Assembly (NCBI GenBank): GCA_949106495.1 | Contig: CARYZD010000009.1 | Location: 27,229 to 91,228 of the forward strand | Reading direction: 5' to 3' | DNA: 64,000 nucleotides | From: an uncultured Clostridia bacterium | GTDB lineage: Bacteria > Bacillota > Clostridia > TANB77 > CAG-465 | Shown: positions 43,213-53,046 of the stretch, piece after piece | Position numbering within the stretch: the first letter of the stretch is position 1 | Layout: every line of letters begins with the position of its first letter | Made by a program: the position numbers and the translations under genes | Notes under the pieces: model-generated | The model's input: the letters and a program-made list of their open reading frames with translations, nothing else | Databases searched by the model: none | Told to the model about the DNA's origin: nothing

Positions 43213-43227
43213 TTTTTTTTTTTTTTT
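43213..43227 (+). repeat. poly-T tract of 15 bases upstream of the surface protein gene
   Basis: An uninterrupted run of 15 T residues lies 125 bp before the ATG of the Cna-B protein gene. It is much longer than needed for a terminator and is not preceded by a hairpin. Runs this long tend to vary in length during replication and can switch promoter spacing. Confidence 0.9.
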
Positions 43228-43351
43228 GTAAGTGTAATTTAAAAGTAAAACAAACGAAATGGTGGACAAAAAGATACACAAATTCCAATACATATTATGA
43301 ACAATATATTAATTGGATATATAATTACTCTAAGGAGGGATTTAAATATAA

Positions 43352-46300
43352 ATGAAAAATAAAATAAAAATAAGTGTTTTACTTTTAGGAGTATTTATGC
43401 TAATGTTTAGTATCAATATTTTTGCAGTTGCACCAGAGACACAAGTAAATACTGGTCTTATTGATACTACAGGAAGAATAGATAATACTTATGGTGGAAT
43501 ACCAGGATATAATACACATACTTTCCAAGCAAATATAAATATCGGTGGTCAAAATATAATTGGAGCACCAGCTTTTTGTACCAATCATAAAAAGCATAAT
43601 GTAACAGCATCAGATAGGGTAGAAGCTAAATTATATACAACAGGAGTTGATGGATATGATGGAAGAATAGCAGCAATATTATATTATGGATTTGGTGGCC
43701 CTGGAGATGTAACAGGTGGTGGAGCATATAATGATACATATTTTGCAACAACATATTTGTTACATTATTATATGGGAGAAGGTCTTAAAAATAAGTTTGC
43801 ATGGAGCTATAATCCATGGCTAGGAATATTAGAAACACATGCTGAGGCACAAGATGCACCAGCAGATTTTGCATATATATTATATACACCACTGGATAAT
43901 CCAGATTTACAAGTTATTGCATCAAGTGCAGGCATGATGCCTAAAAAGGGAAATTTAGTGGTTGAAAAAAAAGATACATATGGAATTTTTAGGTCAGGAG
44001 CAACATTTCATGTAACAGGACCAGGAGGTACATGGGATGTAACTACTGGTGGTGATGGAAAAGCATATCTTAATGATATAGAGCCTGGAACATATAGAAT
44101 AATAGAAACACAAGCACCAAGTGGAATGATTAATGAAGTGACAAATAGGGAAGTAGACGTTACTGTAAATGCGAGTGAGACAGCAACATTTACAAGAGTA
44201 AATGGATATCCAAGTGGAAGTATAAGACTTGTAAAGTATGATGAAGAAAATAGAGGAGCAACACTTGGAAGTGCAACATTAAAAGGAGCTGTATTTGAAT
44301 TACGTGCAGCAGAACAAATAAAACAAGGAAATACAATAAAATATGAAGCTGATGATTGGGTAGCTACTGTTACTACAGATGAGAGTGGTAACACAGAGCC
44401 AATAAACAATTTACCAGTAGGAAATTATTATTATATTGAAACAAAAGCATCAGAAGGTTTTAATATAAATAATAATAGAATACCAGTATCAATAAACTAT
44501 GCAGGACAGGATACAAATGTAATAGCTGAAACATATAATGAGGTCCCAGAGGCACCAATATATGGTAACATACAGATAACAAAAAGATTACAAGCCACAG
44601 ATTATGATAGAGAAATAAATCTAGCTGGAGCACAATTTAAAGCAACATATGTTAAAGATAGAAGTCAAGTATATTATTCAAATATATCAGGAATAGATGG
44701 AATTTGTAATATAAATAAAATTCCATATGGTGAATATGAAGTAGAAGAAATAGTTACGCCAAGTTCTGCATTAAAAATTGCTAATTTCAATGTAAATATT
44801 TCTGGAAATGGACAAACATATACATATTCTAAAGTAGATACATCTAAAAAAATAAAAATAGAAGTAGTAAAAGAAATATTACTAAGAGATAGAGAAGCAA
44901 CAGATGCACATATTGATGGAGCAATATTTACAGTATATAGAGATAGTACATGTAGAGATAAGGTTTGTGATATAGGTCCAACTGATACAAATGGATATGC
45001 AATATCTGGAACAATGAGAACAGGGATATACTATATGAAAGAAACAACATTTCCAATTGGAATTGACCCAGATGCAGTAATTCCAGGAGAGAATGTTACA
45101 TATAGAAATAAGGTATATACAGTAGGACATAGTAATACAACTCAAAACGAAGAGTTAAGAGTTGTACCAATCACAATACAAAATGAACCAAATAGAAATC
45201 ATATAGAGATAATAAAAGATATAGGACAAACATCAAATACACCACAATTTCCACTGGATAAATGTAAATTTACAGCAACACTTATATCAAGTATAGGGAC
45301 AGACCACGAATTTTCAAGAGAATGTACAGCAGAGACTGATGAAAGAGGTTATTGTATAATAGAAGATTTACCATATGGAACATATATAGTAAAAGAAACA
45401 ACAGTATCACCTATATCATTAAAGTGTGCAGACTTTAATGTATTTGTAGAAAAAGATAAAAAGGTAAAGGTAAATCCATATGTACCAAAAGATGGAATAT
45501 TTTTAGCAACAACATTAGGAGAGACAATAGGAACAACAAAAGAATATAGTACATCATATAAATGGTTAGATGCAAGTGGACATATAGTAGATGTACCTAA
45601 AGTAATGCAAATAAAAATAAGAAAAGTAGATAAAGATGGATATGAAAATGGAGAAAGAGCAGATTATACACAAGGAGATGCAGTACTTAAAGGAGCAATA
45701 TATCAAATATATAGATATGACCCACAAACAGATGATTATACAGAATATGTATATGATATAACAGTAGACCATAAAGATAGTGAAGGATATTGGTGTGCAG
45801 AGTCAAGAGACTTACTGGTAGGAAAATATATGGTAAAGGAAAAGATAAAATCAACAGAGACAGTAGATGGAGTAACATATTATTACTCTTATGCTGAAGG
45901 ATATTTATCAGACCCCAATACATATTATTTTGAACAGAGACCAGATTTACAAGAAGTAAGATTAACATATCATAAAGATGTATCAAAAGAAGAAGTAATA
46001 AGAGGAAGAGTACAAGTAATAAAATATGATAATGTATTAGATTCATCAGAAAATGTAGCATCAGAAGGAGCAATATTAAGATTAACATTAGATTCATCAA
46101 AAGGAAAAATATATTATGATGTAACAATAGATAAAAAAGGGTATGGAGATTTTATAGACACAAATGATGAAAAACATAGTACAGCTGTAAAATCATGTTA
46201 TGGATATAAGTATTTACCATATACAATACCATATGGTAAATATACAATAACAGAAGTAAAAGAGAGTAATAAAGAAGAACACACAAGTTTCTTTGTGCAA

Positions 46301-48673
46301 CCAGAGGATGTGGAGATAAGAAGAAATGTACAAAAGGAATATAGAATAGAAGCAGATGAACCAGTACAAATGTATATAAAGATACAAAAAAGAGATAAAG
46401 ATACAGGAGCAACAGTAGAACTTTCAGGTGCAAAATTTAAAGTATGGAATGTAGAAAAGCAAGAATTTGTATCACAAATGATATATCCAAGTGGAGAATA
46501 TATAGAAGAGTTTGAGACAAATGATGAAGGATATGTAATATTACCACAAAAATTAGAGGCAGGAGATTATATTATATATGAGACAATTGCACCAAAAGGA
46601 TATTATCTAGAAGAAGAATTTAGAATACCAGAAAACAAAGAGGATATAGGTAAAAAAGGAAAAGGCGGAAAATATGTAGTAATAAATAAAGCAGCAATGA
46701 AGGTAGAAGAAGATACACCATATAATAAGACAGATTTATTCTACATAGTAGATATGCCAAATGAACCTTTAAAAGTAAAATTAGAGTTAGAAAAAAAGGG
46801 AGAAATGTTATCAGAGGTATTAACAGAAACAACAGAATATGGAGAAAAATATACACCAAAATATAAAATGCAAGGATTAAAAGATGTAACATATGAGATA
46901 TATGCTGCAGAAGATATAAAATCACCAGATGAAAGAGTAACATATGTAAAAGCAGGAGAAAAAGTAGACACAATAAAAACAAGAGAAGATGGAAAAGCAA
47001 TAACCAAAGAGTTATATCCAGGAGAATATGAAATAAAAGAAACAGAAACACCACTTGGATACTTAACAGATGAAAATATAGAAAATGTAGTACTAACAAA
47101 TACAGATACATTAAAAAAAGTACAGATACATAAAAAAGAATTAACAAATGTAAGACAAAAATTAGAATTAACATTTGAGAAAACATTTGATGAAGTAAAC
47201 TATGCAGATGGAGAAGAGGTAGAGAAAAAAGCGATATTTGGAATTTATACAAATGAAGCAATAAATAATTATCAAGGAAAAGAATTAATAGGAAAAGATA
47301 AATTAGTAGATATAATAGAGGTAGAAGGAGATAATGCAGATGTAACAAGTACAATAGATTTACCAAAAGGAAAATATTATGTACAAGAGTTAGAAGCATC
47401 ATATCCATATAAAGTAAGTGAAGAGAAACAATATTTTAGTTTAGAGTATACAAATAATACAGATGAATTTGTAGTAAAAGCAGGAGAAACTTTTAATAAT
47501 ACATATGATAGTGCATCAATAACATTAATAAAATTATCATCTACAACAGTGGATAATATAATATTAAATGGAGATGAAATAGATACATCAGAATTAGACG
47601 AAAAAGTACAAGAAATATTAAGTGCAATAAAAGGAATGACAGAAGAAGAAATAAAAGAATATTTTAAAGAAAATAATGTAAAATTTGTTGCAGGAGCAAC
47701 ATATAGAGTTTATACAGATGAAAAATGTGAAAATCCATTAAGAATAAAAAATGAAGAAACTGGAGAATTTGAAATTGCTGACCTTGTTACAAATGAAACA
47801 GGACTAATTAAACTTGAAGAAGTTCCTTTAGGACATTACTATGTAAAAGAAGTTAAAGCTCCAGAAGGATATGAACTTTCAGAAGAAGTAGTTGAAATAG
47901 ACTTAGATTTAGCAAGTAAAAATACAATGATTTATCAAGCTTTAATTGAAACAGAAGTAAAAACAATAATGATAGAAAAAACAGATATATTTACATCAGA
48001 AGTAGTTCCAAACTGTATGTTTAAAATTGCAGATTTAGATGGAAATGTATTATTACATTCAGTTACAAATGAAGATGGTAAAGCGTACATTCCTGTTGTA
48101 ATGTTTGAAAATGGTAAAACTTATACATATACTGAAATTAAAGCGCCAGATATCTATGACATAGATACAACACCACATGAGTTTACAGCTAAAATTAATG
48201 AGGAAGGTGAATGGGTAACAGATTTAATTAAAGTATCAAATATAAGAAAAACAAGGGAAGTAATAGTAAGAAAACTAGATGCAAAAACAAATGAACCATT
48301 ACAAGGTTGTGTATTTACAATAGCTTTAATTGATTCAAAAACAGGAGAGCAAAAAGTAGATGCTAAAACAGGAGAACCTATATATCTAGTAGAAAATGCT
48401 ATTACAAATGAAAATGGAGAATATGTAATTGATAAAGCTCCAATGGGAACATATAAATTTATTGAAATAAAAGCACCAGAAGGATATGAATTAGATGAGG
48501 ACTTAACTGGATATGAATTTACAATAGACAATAATTCACCAGAAACAATAATATTTGAAGTAACAAATACAGGAGATATGCAAGTTGTTGTATTATCTAT
48601 AATGGCAGTAGTATCAATAGTTGGAGCTGTATTTGTTTTAAGAAAAAAAATTGTATGCAATAAAAATATATAA
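43352..48673 (+). CDS. giant multi-Cna-B (SpaA-type) surface protein with thioester-like N-terminal domain
   Basis: This 1,773-residue protein has a signal peptide (1-26) and a thioester-domain-like region (about 30-195), with Cys76 in APAFC and an IAAILYYGFGGPGD segment. About 13 Cna-B/SpaA-type domains follow from residue 200 onward. Each ends in a strand of the type PxGxYxxxExxAPxGY (for example EPGTYRIIETQAPSG, YPGEYEIKETETPLGY, PMGTYKFIEIKAPEGY). Such domains form isopeptide-stabilised stalks of Gram-positive pili and adhesins. The end is TNTGD (1738-1742), a TM segment and RKK...NKN, where LPxTG would be expected. The thioester Gln (TQxxxW) reads ATTYLLHY. AAGGAGGG precedes the ATG. Codon choice changes strongly within the gene. 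A two-component system follows. Confidence 0.88.
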   Translation: MKNKIKISVLLLGVFMLMFSINIFAVAPETQVNTGLIDTTGRIDNTYGGIPGYNTHTFQANINIGGQNIIGAPAFCTNHKKHNVTASDRVEAKLYTTGVDGYDGRIAAILYYGFGGPGDVTGGGAYNDTYFATTYLLHYYMGEGLKNKFAWSYNPWLGILETHAEAQDAPADFAYILYTPLDNPDLQVIASSAGMMPKKGNLVVEKKDTYGIFRSGATFHVTGPGGTWDVTTGGDGKAYLNDIEPGTYRIIETQAPSGMINEVTNREVDVTVNASETATFTRVNGYPSGSIRLVKYDEENRGATLGSATLKGAVFELRAAEQIKQGNTIKYEADDWVATVTTDESGNTEPINNLPVGNYYYIETKASEGFNINNNRIPVSINYAGQDTNVIAETYNEVPEAPIYGNIQITKRLQATDYDREINLAGAQFKATYVKDRSQVYYSNISGIDGICNINKIPYGEYEVEEIVTPSSALKIANFNVNISGNGQTYTYSKVDTSKKIKIEVVKEILLRDREATDAHIDGAIFTVYRDSTCRDKVCDIGPTDTNGYAISGTMRTGIYYMKETTFPIGIDPDAVIPGENVTYRNKVYTVGHSNTTQNEELRVVPITIQNEPNRNHIEIIKDIGQTSNTPQFPLDKCKFTATLISSIGTDHEFSRECTAETDERGYCIIEDLPYGTYIVKETTVSPISLKCADFNVFVEKDKKVKVNPYVPKDGIFLATTLGETIGTTKEYSTSYKWLDASGHIVDVPKVMQIKIRKVDKDGYENGERADYTQGDAVLKGAIYQIYRYDPQTDDYTEYVYDITVDHKDSEGYWCAESRDLLVGKYMVKEKIKSTETVDGVTYYYSYAEGYLSDPNTYYFEQRPDLQEVRLTYHKDVSKEEVIRGRVQVIKYDNVLDSSENVASEGAILRLTLDSSKGKIYYDVTIDKKGYGDFIDTNDEKHSTAVKSCYGYKYLPYTIPYGKYTITEVKESNKEEHTSFFVQPEDVEIRRNVQKEYRIEADEPVQMYIKIQKRDKDTGATVELSGAKFKVWNVEKQEFVSQMIYPSGEYIEEFETNDEGYVILPQKLEAGDYIIYETIAPKGYYLEEEFRIPENKEDIGKKGKGGKYVVINKAAMKVEEDTPYNKTDLFYIVDMPNEPLKVKLELEKKGEMLSEVLTETTEYGEKYTPKYKMQGLKDVTYEIYAAEDIKSPDERVTYVKAGEKVDTIKTREDGKAITKELYPGEYEIKETETPLGYLTDENIENVVLTNTDTLKKVQIHKKELTNVRQKLELTFEKTFDEVNYADGEEVEKKAIFGIYTNEAINNYQGKELIGKDKLVDIIEVEGDNADVTSTIDLPKGKYYVQELEASYPYKVSEEKQYFSLEYTNNTDEFVVKAGETFNNTYDSASITLIKLSSTTVDNIILNGDEIDTSELDEKVQEILSAIKGMTEEEIKEYFKENNVKFVAGATYRVYTDEKCENPLRIKNEETGEFEIADLVTNETGLIKLEEVPLGHYYVKEVKAPEGYELSEEVVEIDLDLASKNTMIYQALIETEVKTIMIEKTDIFTSEVVPNCMFKIADLDGNVLLHSVTNEDGKAYIPVVMFENGKTYTYTEIKAPDIYDIDTTPHEFTAKINEEGEWVTDLIKVSNIRKTREVIVRKLDAKTNEPLQGCVFTIALIDSKTGEQKVDAKTGEPIYLVENAITNENGEYVIDKAPMGTYKFIEIKAPEGYELDEDLTGYEFTIDNNSPETIIFEVTNTGDMQVVVLSIMAVVSIVGAVFVLRKKIVCNKNI

Positions 48674-48683
48674 ATATATACAA

Positions 48684-48722
48684 TGTAGGGGATATGATAC
48701 ATATCTCCTATATATTTTTTTT
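48684..48722 (+). terminator. terminator after surface protein gene
   Basis: TAGGGGATAT pairs with ATATCTCCTA (one G-T pair), followed by a run of T residues. Confidence 0.8.
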
Positions 48723-48854
48723 TAAAATTTACTACTTTTATTATTTATACTATATTATTTTTTAATTGTATATGCTATAATTTAACCAACATATCATGAA
48801 GTTATCACATATTTATGATATTATTAATTTATGTTAAATTAAAGGTGGGATAAT

Positions 48855-49529
48855 ATGAAAGTATTAGTAGTTGATGATGAAGCAAAAATAAGAAATGTAA
48901 TTAAAGAGTATGCTGAATTTGAAGGATATGAGATTGAAGAAGCTTCGGATGGAATGGAAGCAATAGCTAAATGTAAATCTGAAGATTATGATATTATAAT
49001 AATGGATGTTATGATGCCAAAACTTGATGGATTTTCTTCAATAAAGGAAATAAAAAAAATTAAAGATATACCAGTCATAATGCTTTCTGCAAGAGGAGAG
49101 GAATACGATAAGTTATTTGGATTTGAGATAGGTATAGATGATTATGTAGTAAAACCATTTAGTCCAAAAGAACTTATGGCAAGAATAAATGCAGTTATAA
49201 CAAGAAGCAAAGCAAATAAGTCTGTAAAATCAGAACAAGAAAAATATGTGTTTGAAGGGCTTGAAGTAGATATGCTTGGAAGAAATGTTTATGTTGATGG
49301 TGTAAAAAAAGATTTAACGCCAAAAGAATATGAATTATTACAATATTTTATATTAAATAAAAATATAGCATTATCTAGAGAAAAAATATTAAATGAAGTA
49401 TGGGGATATGACTTTTTTGGTGAAGATAGAACAGTCGATACTCATGTTAAAATGTTAAGAAATAATTTAGAAAAATATAGAGATAAAATTGTAACAGTTA
49501 GAGGAATGGGGTATAAGTTTGAAGAGTAA
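48855..49529 (+). CDS. OmpR/PhoB-family response regulator
   Basis: The 224-residue protein has a receiver domain with phosphoacceptor Asp51 (IIIMDVMMP), the acidic pair D7/D8, and the Lys of VKPF near 102. A winged-helix DNA-binding domain ends in DRTVDTHVKMLRNNLE and VRGMGYKFE. It is co-transcribed with the sensor kinase, whose start lies inside its last codons. Control of the adjacent surface protein is a reasonable guess from position only. Confidence 0.93.
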   Translation: MKVLVVDDEAKIRNVIKEYAEFEGYEIEEASDGMEAIAKCKSEDYDIIIMDVMMPKLDGFSSIKEIKKIKDIPVIMLSARGEEYDKLFGFEIGIDDYVVKPFSPKELMARINAVITRSKANKSVKSEQEKYVFEGLEVDMLGRNVYVDGVKKDLTPKEYELLQYFILNKNIALSREKILNEVWGYDFFGEDRTVDTHVKMLRNNLEKYRDKIVTVRGMGYKFEE

Positions 49530-51009
49530 AAAAAGTATCACAAAATCACTTACATTTATGCTATGGCTATATTTTATTATTTTAGCTGTTATCATATTTG
49601 TTCTTTTATGGTTTATGCAAGTTGTTTTTTTACAAACATATTATAGTACTATGAAGAAAACAGAAACTGCTCAAATGGGAGTAGAACTTGAAAATGTTTT
49701 CAAAAATGCACTAGATTATAAAGACCAAATAGATAAAATGGCATATAAGAATTCTGCATCTATATATATTTTTAATATGAATGGAGATTTATTTTATACA
49801 AATACCTCATATGGTGGATTAAATTACTTTAGTCAATCACAGAATGGAGTACTTGCACAAATGCCTGGACGAAATGTATCAATAGATATAAGTGATATTG
49901 CTGTGAAAATTTTGGAGAGTCCTACTAAAAGAATTAGTTATACTTTAGAAATTGATAGATTAAAAACTCAAATTTATGTATATGGTAAAAATATACAAGA
50001 TACAGAGTATTGTTATGTTATATTAATGTCCATTGACCCAATTGATGCAACATCTACAGTAATAACAAGTCAACTTATATATATAACAATAATATCACTT
50101 ATTATATCGACAATAATATCACTTTTTATGTCAAAGAAAATTTCTAAACCTATAAAACAAATGAATGATACTGCTAAAAAATTAGGTAAAGGAGATTATA
50201 ATATTGTTTTTGAAAAATGTGGTTATGAGGAATTAGATGAACTTGCAGATACTTTAAATAATGCTACAAATTCTTTAGAAAGAACAGATGAAATAAAAAG
50301 AGAATTAATAGCAAATGTATCACACGATTTAAAAACTCCTCTTACAATGATTAAAGCATATTCAGAGATGATAAGAGATTTGTCTGGAGATAATAAAGAA
50401 AAAAGAGAAGAACATTTAAAAGTTATTATAGACGAGACTGATAGACTTACAAGACTTGTAAATGATATGATGGATTTATCTAAAATAGAATCTGGAATTA
50501 TAACAGTAAATAAAGAAATTATAGATTTTACAGAACTTGCTACTTCTTTAATTGATAGAATAAAACTATCAAATATTGATGCAGAGCATAAAATAGAGTA
50601 TATGATTCCTAAAGATTTATATGTTTATGCAGATAAAACTAAAATAGAACAAGTACTATATAATTTAATTATTAATGCAATAAAACATAGTGGAGAAGGA
50701 AAAAGAAATATAATAGTAAAAATTACTGCAACACAAAAAAGAGTTAAAGTTGAGATAATCGATGATGGAGTTGGAATATCTGAGCAAGACTTAAAACATA
50801 TTTGGGACAGATATTATAAAGCAAGTGAGTCTTTTGCTAGAAAAATTCAAGGTAGTGGACTTGGACTTTCAATAGTTAAGAATATTTTAATAAAACATTC
50901 ATCAGATTTTGGAGTTGAATCTGAAGTTGGAAAAGGAAGCAATTTTTGGTTTGACTTAGAAAGAGTATCTAAAAAGGATATAGAGATTGAAAAATTAAAA
51001 AGAAATTAG
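49519..51009 (+). CDS. sensor histidine kinase
   Basis: The 496-residue kinase has TM1 (about 13-38), an extracytoplasmic sensor of about 140 residues, TM2 (about 182-206), HAMP (about 207-260), HisKA with the H-box SHDLKTPLTM (His near 269) and an HATPase with N box (NLIINAIKHS), DDGVGIS and GSGLGLSIV. It starts with TTG at 49519, 11 bp inside the regulator gene, behind GAGGAATGGGG. The next ATG would remove part of TM1. The sensed signal cannot be read from the sequence. Confidence 0.92.
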   Translation: MKSKKSITKSLTFMLWLYFIILAVIIFVLLWFMQVVFLQTYYSTMKKTETAQMGVELENVFKNALDYKDQIDKMAYKNSASIYIFNMNGDLFYTNTSYGGLNYFSQSQNGVLAQMPGRNVSIDISDIAVKILESPTKRISYTLEIDRLKTQIYVYGKNIQDTEYCYVILMSIDPIDATSTVITSQLIYITIISLIISTIISLFMSKKISKPIKQMNDTAKKLGKGDYNIVFEKCGYEELDELADTLNNATNSLERTDEIKRELIANVSHDLKTPLTMIKAYSEMIRDLSGDNKEKREEHLKVIIDETDRLTRLVNDMMDLSKIESGIITVNKEIIDFTELATSLIDRIKLSNIDAEHKIEYMIPKDLYVYADKTKIEQVLYNLIINAIKHSGEGKRNIIVKITATQKRVKVEIIDDGVGISEQDLKHIWDRYYKASESFARKIQGSGLGLSIVKNILIKHSSDFGVESEVGKGSNFWFDLERVSKKDIEIEKLKRN

Positions 51010-51029
51010 GAAACTAATTTCTTTTTTTC
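50998..51029 (+). terminator. terminator after the two-component operon
   Basis: AGAAATTAG (51001-51009, containing the stop codon) pairs with CTAATTTCT around GAAA, followed by T residues. Confidence 0.85.
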
Positions 51030-51222
51030 TTTACATTTTCATTGTGTATTCATAAATTTTTCACAATTAATATATATAATTTAGACAAGAAGTTAAAATT
51101 ATAGTATTAAAAAAATCTCTAACTGTAAATACCAAAGTTTTATACTTCATTGTAATTTAACATTTTATACATATAACTAACACAAATAATATGTATAATT
51201 TAGTTAAAGAAAGAGGTGAGAT

Positions 51223-51255
51223 ATGGAAAAGAAGTTTAGTAAATTTGGGCTTTAA
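51223..51255 (+). other. short ORF with strong ribosome site in the gene-free interval 51010-51559
   Basis: AGAGGTGAG precedes an ATG whose frame reads MEKKFSKFGL and stops. TATAAT at 51194-51199 is a possible -10. Shifting frame by one base after Leu10 would continue KFTLFIIMLKIKNNSYTKNK, a small membrane-type sequence, so this may be a frameshifted small gene or a leader peptide. A hairpin terminator at 51374 follows. I see no other gene in this 550-bp interval. Confidence 0.3.
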
Positions 51256-51373
51256 AATTTACGTTATTCATAATTATGTTAAAAATAAAAAACAATTCCT
51301 ATACAAAAAATAAAAATGAACGAAAGTGAAACAAATAATATAAATAGTTTTTTCATATATAAACTTGAATTTA

Positions 51374-51411
51374 GAAGGCGAGTCCCGTTTGACTTGCCTT
51401 CATTTTTTTAC
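51374..51411 (+). terminator. GC-rich hairpin with T tract in the gene-free interval
   Basis: GAAGGCGAGTC pairs with GACTTGCCTTC (one G-T pair), followed by ATTTTTTT. It would end a transcript starting near 51200 before the Rpn-type gene. Confidence 0.75.
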
Positions 51412-51559
51412 AAAATATTCTTAAAAAATGCTCACAATTTTACGACCAAAAGTTGCTCTCAAAGTATTGCAATTACTAGCTTTAAGAGTATAATGAATAT
51501 TTGTATATACAATTTAAAAAGCTTTTTAAAATTAGTAATGAAAGAAGAGAGTTTATTGT

Positions 51560-52459
51560 ATGAGTAATAAAGAAAATAAAAAAATATTAGTACCAACAAA
51601 TGATTATGTATTTAAGAGATTATTTGGATATAAAGGAAATGAAAATATAACAAGGAGTTTAATTAAAGCAGTAACAGGAATAGAATTTGAGGAAATAGAT
51701 TTAAAATATACACCAATATTAGAAAGAGATTTATTAGAAAATAAAATGGGAATACTAGATGTAAGGGTGGTAGCAAATGAGTGTAATAATATTAACTTAG
51801 AGATGCAAGTAGCAAGAAATGAGTATATAGCAGATAGAATATTATGGTATTGGTCAAGATTATATTCAGGTTCAATAGATAGTGGAGAAAGTTATGATGA
51901 AACAAAAAGAGCAATATGTATATTAATAACAGATTTTGGAATAGAAAAGATAAAAGACATACCAAAATACCATACAAAATGGAATATTAGAGAAGAAAAA
52001 TATAGTAATGTGATATTGACAAAGAAGCTTGAAATTCATATAATTGAACTAAGTAAACTGGAGAAAATGAATAAGTTAGAAGAAAATGATAAAAAACTGC
52101 TAGCATGGAGTAAATTCATAAAAAATCCAGAAGAGTTGGAGGATTCAATTATGAGTGAAAACGAAGATATAAAAAGAGCTAAAGATGAACTAGATAAAAT
52201 AAGTCAAGATGAACATGAAAGATGGCTAGCAGAGATGAGAGAAAAGGCAATAATGGACGAGATAGCATTAAGAAAAACAGGATATAACGAAGGAAGAGCA
52301 GAAGGTCTTAGAGATGGCAAAAAAGAAGGAATTAAAGAAGGTAAGGAAAAAGGAAAAAAAGAATTAATTCAAAATATGATTAATAATGGCGTAGATATTA
52401 ATACAATAGAAAAGATTACAGGTTTAAAAAAAGCTGAAATAGATACTTTATTAAAATAA
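51560..52459 (+). CDS. Rpn-type PD-(D/E)XK nuclease family protein (transposase-like)
   Basis: The 299-residue protein begins with the family signature PTNDYVFKRLFG. It has the nuclease core ILDVRVVANECNNINLEMQV (D and ExQ of the PD-(D/E)XK fold, about 60-80) and RILWYWSRLYSGSIDSGESYDETKRAICILI. The C-terminus is the usual charged helix with RAEGLRDGKKEGIKEGKEKGKKE repeats. Rpn proteins (PF12784 type) promote recombination and are scattered, often lineage-specific genes. The ribosome site (AGAAGAGAG) is weak. Codon use is richer in AGA, ATA and GGA than in the nearby housekeeping genes, consistent with a mobile history. Confidence 0.85.
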   Translation: MSNKENKKILVPTNDYVFKRLFGYKGNENITRSLIKAVTGIEFEEIDLKYTPILERDLLENKMGILDVRVVANECNNINLEMQVARNEYIADRILWYWSRLYSGSIDSGESYDETKRAICILITDFGIEKIKDIPKYHTKWNIREEKYSNVILTKKLEIHIIELSKLEKMNKLEENDKKLLAWSKFIKNPEELEDSIMSENEDIKRAKDELDKISQDEHERWLAEMREKAIMDEIALRKTGYNEGRAEGLRDGKKEGIKEGKEKGKKELIQNMINNGVDINTIEKITGLKKAEIDTLLK

Positions 52460-52519
52460 TAGTGTATACTTATTGACTAATAATATTGTTTATGTTACCA
52501 TTTTTTTGAGGTAGATTAT

Positions 52520-53041
52520 ATGAAGAAAATAAATATAGAACATTCAGTATTACCAGGACTTAGAATAATAAAAACTGTTATAGCATTATTAATTGTTATG
52601 ATTATAAGTATTTGTAGTGGTGGACTTCTTGCGCCATATGATTTAGCTGTAGTTGCAATTCTTGCTATGCAAGATGATGTTGCGAAGTCTTTAAAGGAGA
52701 TAAAAAATAGAATAGGTTCTACTGTGATTGGTGGCATTTTTGGAACTATTGCTATGGCCATAGGATATTTAACAAATGAAAATTTATTAAAATTATTACT
52801 TGTTCCTTTAGGAATATTTTTAATTTTATATTTTTGTAGTAAACTAATTAATAGAAAGGAATTTATTATAATAGCATGCTATGTATTTTTGTCTATTACA
52901 CTTGAAGAAGCACCTGAAATTAGCTGGATTTATCCAATAAAAGTAATGGTTGCAACAATAGTAGCAAGTATAGTTGCTATGATTATAAATTTATATGATC
53001 CAAGAAGGAAAAAGAAAGTTACATTGTATAATGAAAAATAA
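52520..53041 (+). CDS. aromatic acid exporter/FUSC-like membrane protein
   Basis: The 173-residue protein has about four TM segments. It matches the short FUSC/ArAE (DUF939-like) family: GLRIIKTVIALLIVMIISI, then PYDLAVVAILAMQDDVAKSLKEIKNRIGSTVIGGIFGTIAMAIGY, and a final IYPIKVMVATIVASIVAMIINLYDPRR. The family is named for aromatic acid efflux, but the small Gram-positive versions are not characterised. TGAGGTAG precedes the ATG. Confidence 0.75.
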   Translation: MKKINIEHSVLPGLRIIKTVIALLIVMIISICSGGLLAPYDLAVVAILAMQDDVAKSLKEIKNRIGSTVIGGIFGTIAMAIGYLTNENLLKLLLVPLGIFLILYFCSKLINRKEFIIIACYVFLSITLEEAPEISWIYPIKVMVATIVASIVAMIINLYDPRRKKKVTLYNEK

Positions 53042-53046
53042 TTTAA

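Noticed and set aside
45687..47408. Long open frames on the - strand inside the surface protein gene
   Set aside because: They are Leu/His/Ile-rich, lack ribosome sites, and arise from the T-poor, A-rich codons of the real gene on the + strand.
51316..51567. An 83-codon open frame before the Rpn-type gene
   Set aside because: It has no ribosome site, runs through a clear terminator hairpin at 51374-51411, and its sequence looks random.
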